Source of the DNA: SZUA-36 sp041570235
GTDB taxonomy: Bacteria > Pseudomonadota > Gammaproteobacteria > Xanthomonadales > SZUA-36
NCBI GenBank assembly: GCA_041570235.1
Contig: JBFFWN010000202.1
Location: forward strand, 1-6,492
Length of the DNA stretch: 6,492 bases
Reading direction: 5' to 3'
Shown here: piece after piece, positions 1 through 4,665 of the stretch
How the letters are laid out: every line of letters begins with the position of its first letter
How positions within the stretch are numbered: position 1 is the stretch's first letter
Made by a program: the position numbers and the translations under genes
The notes under the pieces: model-generated
Told to the model about the DNA's origin: nothing
What the model saw: the letters and a program-made list of their open reading frames with translations, nothing else
The model's database searches: none

Positions 1-10
1 ACTGCTCCGG

Positions 11-54
11 CTAAACTTCAGGATAAACACTCTGAGATAAACTCTGGGATAAAC
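11..54. repeat. Short degenerate GATAAAC direct repeats
   Basis: GATAAAC occurs three times, at 22-28, 36-42 and 48-54, and a related CTAAACT lies at 11-17. The intervening words (ACTCTGA, TCTGG) are partly alike, so this looks like a degenerate 12-14 bp tandem repeat. Its function is unknown. It lies in a non-coding stretch downstream of the DUF779 gene. It could be a weak protein-binding array or slippage debris. Confidence 0.4.
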
Positions 55-76
55 AAAGATTATCACTCCCTCGGTT

Positions 77-132
77 CCTCGATCCAGGCGCTCCCAATAT
101 GGCCACCCGCCACGCCCGGATCGAGGGTTTTT
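77..132 (+). terminator. Plus-strand intrinsic terminator-like hairpin
   Basis: The arm CCTCGATCC (77-85) is perfectly complementary to GGATCGAGG (118-126). After one A-C mismatch (86/117) the stem continues as GGCG (87-90) with CGCC (113-116), leaving a 22-nt loop. A T5 run follows at 128-132, which makes this an intrinsic terminator for plus-strand transcription, presumably from a gene to the left of the window. Read on the minus strand the same stem has no U-tract, so it is not a good terminator for the DUF779 transcript. The loop is longer than usual, which lowers confidence. Confidence 0.55.
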
Positions 133-133
133 A

Positions 134-211
134 TAAGAAAGAAGACACCCACGGCTTTTCGCAGCTTTTCCGCTAAGAAAGAAGACACCCACGGCTTTTC
201 GCAGCTTTTCC
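134..211 (+). repeat. Tandem pair of dispersed GAAGACACCC repeat (copies 1 and 2)
   Basis: Two identical 38-bp units, 134-171 and 174-211, are separated by 2 bp (period 40). Each contains AAGAAGACACCCACGG followed by two CTTTTC-type words. The core GAAGACACCCAC lies at 141-152 and 181-192. The same core recurs in three other intergenic spots in this window. The pair begins one base after the T-run of the hairpin at 77-132. No ORF spans it. It may be a REP-like or miniature mobile repeat. Confidence 0.85.
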
Positions 212-239
212 ACGCCATGGATATGTTTAAGATCATCTA

Positions 240-623
240 TTAATCAAGTTCAACAGGTCTTACACAGGGCAATTCTTCATCGGTAAAAAGCCGTGAGACG
301 GCCATGAACCTCAGGCCCAGCGGAATCTCCAGTGAAAAACTCGATCCCCTGCCCTCGGTGACATCGACCACGATGTGTGAGTTTTTGTAGTACTCAAACT
401 GATCGGCCGCCATGTAAAACTTGCAACCATCAATCTCGCCCAGGCACAGGTCCCTTGAGCCGACAATGAAGTCGCCTTTTGCAAAGCACATCGGTGCCGA
501 TCCATCGCAACAACCGCCGCTTTGGTGAAACATCAGTTCACCGTGCTGCTGCCGTAATTGGGCGATGACTGCCCGGGCTTTTTCCGTTACCGATACACGT
601 TCTACTACCATGCTCTTGCTCAA
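240..623 (-). CDS. DUF779 family protein, aldehyde dehydrogenase partner
   Basis: This 127-residue protein matches the DUF779 family, a small cytoplasmic family often encoded beside aldehyde or alcohol dehydrogenases; its biochemical role is not established. The family hallmark is visible at residues 33-46: HQSGGCCDG followed by SAPMC, with H33, C38, C39 and C46. Further cysteines are C60, C67 and C120. A second conserved block, GRGSSFSLEIP, lies near 91-101. The Cys/His cluster suggests metal binding or redox chemistry (inference). The chosen start is TTG at 623, because AAAGGGA lies about 5 nt upstream of it. The ATG four codons later (613) has no well-placed ribosome binding site but remains possible. 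The gene lies 68 nt downstream of the aldehyde dehydrogenase on the same strand and is probably co-transcribed with it. Confidence 0.9.
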   Translation of the reverse strand: MSKSMVVERVSVTEKARAVIAQLRQQHGELMFHQSGGCCDGSAPMCFAKGDFIVGSRDLCLGEIDGCKFYMAADQFEYYKNSHIVVDVTEGRGSSFSLEIPLGLRFMAVSRLFTDEELPCVRPVELD

Positions 624-643
624 ACTTTTCCCTTTGTCGCTTT

Positions 644-670
644 GTCACCCCCGCCAATAGCGGGGATGAC
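644..670 (-). other. GC-rich stem-loop between aldehyde dehydrogenase and DUF779 genes
   Basis: GTCA (644-647) pairs with TGAC (667-670), and CCCCGC (649-654) pairs with GCGGGG (660-665). There is one mismatch (648/666) and a 5-nt loop. No U-tract follows on the minus strand, so it is unlikely to be a simple terminator. It sits in the presumed operon mRNA, about 20 nt before the DUF779 start. It could stabilise the upstream message, tune expression between the two genes, or be a REP-like palindrome; the minus-strand word GTCATCCCCGC resembles palindromes dispersed in many proteobacterial genomes (general recollection, not checked). Confidence 0.6.
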
Positions 671-691
671 CTTTCCTCGTTTGTCTGGTGC

Positions 692-2188
692 TCAGAAAAA
701 ACCCAGCGGGTTTTTATCGTAAGACATCAGTACATTCTTCGTATGGCGATAATGACTCAACATCATCTTGTGGTTTTCACGGCCGATACCGGATTTCTTG
801 TAGCCGCCAAACGAGGCGCCTGCCGGATAGGCGTGGTAGCAGTTGCACCATATACGCCCGGCCTCGATGCCACGGGCAAAGGTTTGCATCTGGTGAACAT
901 CGCGGGTCCAGACCCCGGCGCCCAGGCCGTACAGCGTGTCATTGGCGATGGCCATTGCCTCTTCCTCGTCCTTGAATGTCGTCACACACAGCACAGGGCC
1001 GAAGATCTCCTCCTGGAAAACCCGCATCTTGTTGTGGCCTTTGAAAACGGTAGGCTGGATGTAAAAGCCGTTCGGGTAAGCCTCGTTTTGATATGCCCCG
1101 CCGCCGATCAGCACTTCCGCGCCTTCTTGCTTGCCGAGATCGATGTAATTGAGGATTTTTTCATACTGATCATTGGATGCCTGAGCCCCCATCTGGGTGC
1201 TTAAATCCAGCGTGTCACCCATCTTGATGGCTGCAATACGCTTCAGACAGCGCTCCATGAACTCTTCATAAATACTTTCCTGGATCAATGCCCGTGACGG
1301 ACAGGTGCACACCTCGCCCTGGTTAAATGCGAACAGCACCAGGCCCTCGATGGCCTTATCCAGGAAGTTATCATCCTCGGCCATGACACTTTCAAAGAAG
1401 ATATTTGGTGATTTACCGCCCAGCTCGAGTGTGACAGGGATAATATTCTCCGAAGCATACTGCATGATCAACCGGCCCGTGGTGGTCTCACCGGTGAAGG
1501 CGATCTTCTTGATACCGGGATGGGTCGCCAGCGGTTTGCCGGCTTCCGGGCCAAAACCGTTGACCACATTCAGCACACCGGGCGGCAGCAGGTCGGCAAT
1601 CATTTCCACCAGGAAGAGAATCGATACCGGCGTTTGCTCGGCCGGTTTCAGCACCACGCAGTTACCGGCAGACAGCGCCGGCGCCAGCTTCCACGTTGCC
1701 ATCAGCAGCGGAAAATTCCATGGGATGATCTGGCCAACCACGCCCAGTGGTTCATACACTTCCATTGTGACGGTACCCGCATCAAGATCGGCCACCTGGC
1801 CGGCCTCGGCGCGTATCACGCTGCCAAAATAGCGGAAGTGATCAACCGCCAGCGGTATGTCGGCAGCCATGGTTTCCCTGATGGCCTTGCCGTTATCCCA
1901 GGTTTCCACCAATGCCAGGGTCTGCAGGTTTTCTTCGATACGCTCGGCAATCTTGAACATGATGTTGCTACGCTCGGTCGCAGGTGTCTTCCCCCAGGCA
2001 GCGGCCGCCTTTTCGGCAGCTTCAACCGCCAGGTCGATATCCTTTTTATTGGACTTGGGAACCTTGGCTATATGGCTGCCATCCACCGGTGAAATGTCAT
2101 CAAAATAATCACCATCAACAGGGGCGACCCATTTACCGCCAATGTAGTTCTCGTACTGTTTTTTGAATTCCGGTCTTTGATAGGACAT
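692..2188 (-). CDS. NAD-dependent aldehyde dehydrogenase, ExaC/AldB-like
   Basis: This 498-residue cytoplasmic enzyme oxidises an aldehyde, probably acetaldehyde or another short aliphatic aldehyde, to the acid with NAD(P)+. The aldehyde dehydrogenase residues are all present: the oxyanion Asn158 in PWNFP, Lys181 in KPAEQTP, the cofactor loop FTGETTTG (231-238), the general base Glu255 in ELGGK, the nucleophile Cys294 in NQGEVCTCPSR (C296 is a second cysteine) and Glu394 in EEIFGPV. The EVCTCPSR variant and the length point to the ExaC/AldB/AcoD group. The start at 2188 is chosen because GGAG lies 6 nt upstream and the protein then begins MSYQRPEF. A longer frame opens at 2233 but lacks a clear ribosome binding site and overlaps the likely promoter. 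A DUF779 gene follows on the same strand. A MarR regulator diverges upstream. The exact substrate cannot be read from the sequence. Confidence 0.95.
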   Translation of the reverse strand: MSYQRPEFKKQYENYIGGKWVAPVDGDYFDDISPVDGSHIAKVPKSNKKDIDLAVEAAEKAAAAWGKTPATERSNIMFKIAERIEENLQTLALVETWDNGKAIRETMAADIPLAVDHFRYFGSVIRAEAGQVADLDAGTVTMEVYEPLGVVGQIIPWNFPLLMATWKLAPALSAGNCVVLKPAEQTPVSILFLVEMIADLLPPGVLNVVNGFGPEAGKPLATHPGIKKIAFTGETTTGRLIMQYASENIIPVTLELGGKSPNIFFESVMAEDDNFLDKAIEGLVLFAFNQGEVCTCPSRALIQESIYEEFMERCLKRIAAIKMGDTLDLSTQMGAQASNDQYEKILNYIDLGKQEGAEVLIGGGAYQNEAYPNGFYIQPTVFKGHNKMRVFQEEIFGPVLCVTTFKDEEEAMAIANDTLYGLGAGVWTRDVHQMQTFARGIEAGRIWCNCYHAYPAGASFGGYKKSGIGRENHKMMLSHYRHTKNVLMSYDKNPLGFF

Positions 2189-2198
2189 GACAATCTCC

Positions 2199-2223
2199 AT
2201 GGTTGAACGAATTGACCAACCAT
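2199..2223. promoter_or_regulatory. Candidate MarR operator, ATGGTTG inverted repeat
   Basis: ATGGTTG (2199-2205) and CAACCAT (2217-2223) form a perfect 7-bp inverted repeat with an 11-bp spacer. It lies over the predicted start site and the edge of the -10 element of the aldehyde dehydrogenase promoter, where a bound repressor would block transcription. A third copy of the half-site lies at 2283-2289. Dyads of this general size are typical targets of MarR dimers. Assigning it to the neighbouring regulator is inference. Confidence 0.45.
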
Positions 2224-2250
2224 CATATGCCATTTCAAGCCTGTTGAAAA
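2222..2250 (-). promoter_or_regulatory. Predicted sigma-70 promoter of the aldehyde dehydrogenase operon
   Basis: On the minus strand the -10 is TATGAT (2222-2227, 5/6 match) and the -35 is TTTTCA (2245-2250, 4/6), with 17 bp between them. The predicted start is near 2215, giving a leader of about 27 nt with GGAG before the ATG at 2188. The -35 match is weak, as might be expected of a regulated promoter. Confidence 0.4.
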
Positions 2251-2282
2251 ACCGGCGATTAGTTTCTTCAAATCACATCTCG

Positions 2283-2290
2283 ATGGTTGA
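2283..2290 (+). promoter_or_regulatory. Third ATGGTTGA half-site at the marR promoter
   Basis: ATGGTTGA here repeats the word at 2199-2206 exactly, and it overlaps the -35 hexamer TTGACA (2287-2292) of the MarR gene promoter. If the regulator binds it, this would give autoregulation. A lone 8-bp match is weak evidence by itself; the co-occurrence of three copies in one 171-bp spacer is what makes it worth listing. Confidence 0.35.
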
Positions 2291-2315
2291 CATTTAAAAT
2301 GAATTTATTAATACT
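2287..2315 (+). promoter_or_regulatory. Predicted sigma-70 promoter of the MarR-SnoaL operon
   Basis: A perfect -35 TTGACA (2287-2292) is followed after 17 bp by AATACT (2310-2315, 4/6 to TATAAT) in an AT-rich setting. Transcription would start near 2322, leaving a 38-nt leader before the ATG at 2360. That rules against the upstream in-frame TTG at 2315 as the start codon. Confidence 0.5.
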
Positions 2316-2359
2316 TGCGCACTCAAATATCTATCAAGCATATATCAAGGATTAATCAA

Positions 2360-2782
2360 ATGCCCTCACTCACCCCCGCTATGAAACTGCTCATGGATTT
2401 TTCCATACTCCAGTCAAGGATACTCAAGCGGGTTGAATCCCAACTGAGTGTGCACGGCCTGAGTTTTTCCGAGTTCATGGTGATGCATCAATTGATGCAG
2501 GCGCCAAAGAACACCCTGCGACGCATTGACCTGGCAGAGCAGATTGGCTTGAGCGCCTCGGGTGTTACCCGCATGCTGATGCCCATGGAAAAGCGCAAGC
2601 TGGTAAAACGGCAGGTTAATAGCCGGGATGCCAGGGTTAGCCTGGTTCAACTCACAAGCGCGGGCAAACAGCTATATGCAGATGCCTTGAGCGCCTATGA
2701 ACACAGCGCAGCGGCGATTACGCAAGCGCTTGGCAAACCCCAACTTGAGCAGATGAGCGCGTTCATAGAAAAACTGATGTAG
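2360..2782 (+). CDS. MarR family transcriptional regulator
   Basis: This 140-residue protein has a MarR-type winged helix-turn-helix. The DNA-binding helices span about residues 53-75 (LRRIDLAEQIG then SASGVTRML). The wing follows at 82-97 with the family motif NSRDARVSLVQLT (D90, R92). The N- and C-terminal helices would form the dimer interface. There is no cysteine in the protein, so an OhrR-like thiol sensor is excluded and a small-molecule ligand is more likely. The start at 2360 is supported by AAGGA about 8 nt upstream; a TTG at 2315 in the same frame lies at the predicted transcription start. It diverges from the aldehyde dehydrogenase operon and precedes a SnoaL-like gene by 15 nt, so it probably represses one or both. 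The ligand is unknown. Confidence 0.92.
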   Translation: MPSLTPAMKLLMDFSILQSRILKRVESQLSVHGLSFSEFMVMHQLMQAPKNTLRRIDLAEQIGLSASGVTRMLMPMEKRKLVKRQVNSRDARVSLVQLTSAGKQLYADALSAYEHSAAAITQALGKPQLEQMSAFIEKLM

Positions 2783-2797
2783 GCGGCCTGAAAAATC

Positions 2798-3220
2798 ATG
2801 ATTACCCACACAAAAAAACAGTTAATGAGCCTGTTTATGCATCAAATATGGAATCAAGGTGATTTCAGTCGACTTGCAGATATGGTTGCGCCCGCGTATC
2901 GCGTCAGCCATGACGAGTATGACCCCTGGAGCGGTCAGACCATCGACCACGAGACATTCAGGCAAAGGGTGCTCTATTCAAGAAATGCCTTTCCCGATTT
3001 AAATTTTGACATCAGGGAGATGCTGGAAGAGGACAACAGCGTGGCGATCCGGTGGATCATGTCGGGAACACACAAGGGTGATCTGCCAATGCTACCCGCC
3101 ACCGGCAGAAATTTTTCAATTTCAGGGATGACTTTTTATTACTTTGAAGACGGCAAAATCTGTGGCCATACACAATCACTGGATCAATTTGGTTTTCTCA
3201 AACAGATGGGCTTGTTCTGA
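2798..3220 (+). CDS. SnoaL-like / ester cyclase family protein
   Basis: This 140-residue protein has the NTF2-like alpha+beta fold pattern of the SnoaL-like family. It shows an N-terminal helix with WNQGDFSRLADMVAP (residues 18-32), the FPDLNFDI strand (65-72), a VAIRWIMSGTHKG core strand (82-94) and the C-terminal GKICGHTQSLDQFGFLKQMG (119-138). SnoaL enzymes catalyse aldol ring closure in polyketide synthesis, but most bacterial members stand alone and have no known reaction. D129 corresponds in position to the acidic residue often kept near the end of the fold; the usual W of the 'E.W...D' motif is absent. No signal peptide is seen. The gene starts 15 nt after the MarR gene with no strong Shine-Dalgarno, which suggests translational coupling. 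Its function is unassigned; a role in aldehyde or xenobiotic handling is guesswork from context. Confidence 0.85.
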   Translation: MITHTKKQLMSLFMHQIWNQGDFSRLADMVAPAYRVSHDEYDPWSGQTIDHETFRQRVLYSRNAFPDLNFDIREMLEEDNSVAIRWIMSGTHKGDLPMLPATGRNFSISGMTFYYFEDGKICGHTQSLDQFGFLKQMGLF

Positions 3221-3224
3221 AAGC

Positions 3225-3274
3225 AAGGAAGAAGACACCCATCTTTCTCAAAGGAAGAAGACACCCATCTTTCT
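3225..3274 (+). repeat. Tandem pair of dispersed GAAGACACCC repeat (copies 3 and 4)
   Basis: Two identical 24-bp units (3225-3248 and 3251-3274; period 26) contain AAGGAAGAAGACACCCATC. As plus-strand RNA each can fold as AAGGAAGA against TCTTTCTT (7-8 bp, one G-U), with AGACACCCA in the loop. The pair fills the gap between the convergent SnoaL-like and arcA genes, starting 4 nt after the SnoaL stop and ending 9 nt before the arcA stop. No other terminator is visible there, so it may also stop or stabilise transcripts. Confidence 0.85.
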
Positions 3275-3283
3275 TTATCCGGC

Positions 3284-4510
3284 TTAGATCGCTTCACGCT
3301 CAATCGGGCAGGTCATGCAATGACCACCACCACGTCCGCGGCCCAACTCGGAAGCCGAAATTGTGAGCACCTCGATGCCAGCTTTACGCAACAGTGTGTT
3401 GGTGTAGGTATTGCGGTCGTAACCGAGAACCACACCAGGGGACAGGGCAACCACGTTATTGCCATCATCCCATTGCTCTCTTTCCTGTTGGTAGCGGTTG
3501 CCGCCGGTTTGCACCACGGTCAGTTTTTTTATTCCAAGGCAATCCGCGACCACGTCAAACAGATGTCCTTTCTCATGGTGAATATCCAGTTCGCCCAGCT
3601 TGTCACCAAGGCGGTGACTGAAGCAACTGATTTCATTACAAATGTCAAGATATGCGGTAGCCTTGTCCACATCACATAATGAAAAAACAGTATCCAGGTG
3701 CATGGCGGCGCGGGAATGTGGCATCTGGCATGCAACCACCCGTGTTGCTGCACCCTTGGTCAACAGCGCTTCCGCCATCTGGCCGACCGCCTGGTAGGAA
3801 GTGCGCTCACCCATCCCGATCAAAACACAGCCGTTGCCAATTGGCATGACATCGCCGCCCTCCACGAAAGCCAGTTTCTGGTCGACGTCCGGGTCTCCCC
3901 ACCAGATTTCAAATTCCTTTTCAGTGAAGAACGGGTGAAACATGTAAATAGCCGCAGTCAGCAGGGTCTCCTGCTTGCGCGCCGGCCAGAACATGGGGTT
4001 TAGCGTTACCCCTCCATAAATCCAGCAGGTGGTATCACGGGTGAAGGTGCAATTGGGCAGAGGTTTCAGTATAAAACCGTCGTCATCGGTGTAGGATGTG
4101 AATATACGTTCGTCCGAAAATGGCATTTCACTTGGCGCAATACCACCAATCAGGTGCTTTGCCAGTTCAGCCGAAGGCATTTCATCCAGCCACGGTCGAA
4201 TGACTTTTGCTACCATCAAACCCACAAAACCCGGTGTGATCCGTCTGTCGAGTATGTATTTGCGGCCTTCTGGCATGTCCAGCACGGTCTCGAGCAGGTC
4301 ATGCATCTCTAATACGTTGATTCCACGATCAGACATCTTGGAAACAAAATCGAAATGATCCCGCCTGGCCTGCTGCACCCAGATCACATCGTCATAAAGC
4401 AGATCCGCGCAATTGCTGGGAGTCAAACGTTCATGCGCCAACCCCGGTTTACAGACCATCACCGTTTTGAGCGTGCCGACTTCGGAGTTCGCACCTAGTA
4501 GTTTTGCCAT
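3284..4510 (-). CDS. arcA: Arginine deiminase
   Basis: This 408-residue cytoplasmic enzyme hydrolyses L-arginine to citrulline and ammonia, the first step of the arginine deiminase pathway. All catalytic positions of the family are seen: D159 in FTRDT, E217 in FVEGGD, H271 and D273 in MHLDTVF, and the nucleophile C398 in the C-terminal GRGRGGGHCMTCP. Length and C-terminus match Pseudomonas-type enzymes (about 410-420 residues). The start at 4510 (MAKLLGANSEVG) has AAGGA 8-9 nt upstream. The open frame runs on to 4636, but that extension is made of the repeats and a terminator hairpin and should not be translated. No carbamate kinase, ornithine carbamoyltransferase or antiporter gene is visible in the window, so arcA appears to be a single-gene unit here; the partners may lie elsewhere. 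Confidence 0.97.
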   Translation of the reverse strand: MAKLLGANSEVGTLKTVMVCKPGLAHERLTPSNCADLLYDDVIWVQQARRDHFDFVSKMSDRGINVLEMHDLLETVLDMPEGRKYILDRRITPGFVGLMVAKVIRPWLDEMPSAELAKHLIGGIAPSEMPFSDERIFTSYTDDDGFILKPLPNCTFTRDTTCWIYGGVTLNPMFWPARKQETLLTAAIYMFHPFFTEKEFEIWWGDPDVDQKLAFVEGGDVMPIGNGCVLIGMGERTSYQAVGQMAEALLTKGAATRVVACQMPHSRAAMHLDTVFSLCDVDKATAYLDICNEISCFSHRLGDKLGELDIHHEKGHLFDVVADCLGIKKLTVVQTGGNRYQQEREQWDDGNNVVALSPGVVLGYDRNTYTNTLLRKAGIEVLTISASELGRGRGGGHCMTCPIEREAI

Positions 4511-4544
4511 TTTATCGTTTCCTTTATTCTGATCGCGCGCAGAC

Positions 4545-4550
4545 ATTATA
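4545..4550 (-). promoter_or_regulatory. Possible -10 element for arcA beside a repeat
   Basis: The minus strand reads TATAAT, a perfect -10, with a predicted start about 27 nt before the arcA ATG. No recognisable -35 lies 16-18 bp upstream; that position falls inside the GAAGACACCC repeat (4559-4570 region). An activator or repeat-borne sequence might replace the -35. I saw no FNR/Anr-type TTGAT-N4-ATCAA site. Confidence 0.35.
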
Positions 4551-4551
4551 T

Positions 4552-4609
4552 AAGGAAAGAAGACACCCACGACTTTTAAGGAGGAAGGGTGGAGGAAGAA
4601 GACACCCAC
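4552..4609 (+). repeat. Pair of dispersed GAAGACACCC repeats (copies 5 and 6)
   Basis: The core GAAGACACCCAC is at 4559-4570 and again at 4598-4609 (period 39). The left copy, about 4551-4577, differs from the repeats near position 134 by a one-base indel and one substitution over roughly 26 bp, so it is clearly the same family. The pair lies between the ABC-F terminator and the arcA start, immediately upstream of the possible arcA -10. Orientation is the same as at every other site, here antisense to both flanking genes. Confidence 0.8.
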
Positions 4610-4610
4610 G

Positions 4611-4654
4611 AAAAAGGCCGGATACATCTTACTCAAATGTATCCGGCCCTTTTT
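4611..4654 (-). terminator. Strong hairpin terminator of the ABC-F gene, possibly bidirectional
   Basis: GGCCGGATACAT (4616-4627) and ATGTATCCGGCC (4637-4648) form a perfect 12-bp stem with a 9-nt loop. On the minus strand a U5 tract follows (complement of A at 4611-4615), 18 nt after the ABC-F stop codon. On the plus strand CTTTTT (4649-4654) follows, so it could also stop plus-strand transcripts. It separates the ABC-F unit from arcA. Confidence 0.92.
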
Positions 4655-4665
4655 GTTGGGTGTAA

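Noticed and set aside
77..126. tRNA remnant suggested by the GC-rich inverted repeat
   Set aside because: There is no cloverleaf, T-loop GTTCRA context or anticodon arm; a hairpin plus T-run fits better.
134..211. CRISPR-like repeat array
   Set aside because: There are only two units with a 2-bp gap, no spacers of constant length and no cas genes; the other pairs have different periods.
743..2092. Several long plus-strand open frames opposite the aldehyde dehydrogenase gene
   Set aside because: They are antisense to a well-supported enzyme with all catalytic motifs, and their translations look like no known family and are low in structure.
3320..4358. Plus-strand open frames opposite arcA
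   Set aside because: They lie fully within the arginine deiminase gene on the opposite strand, without ribosome binding sites or recognisable domains.
4657..4663. Inverted copy of the repeat core (GGGTGT) beside the ABC-F stop codon
   Set aside because: Only the six bases complementary to ACACCC match and none of the surrounding repeat is present, so chance is sufficient.
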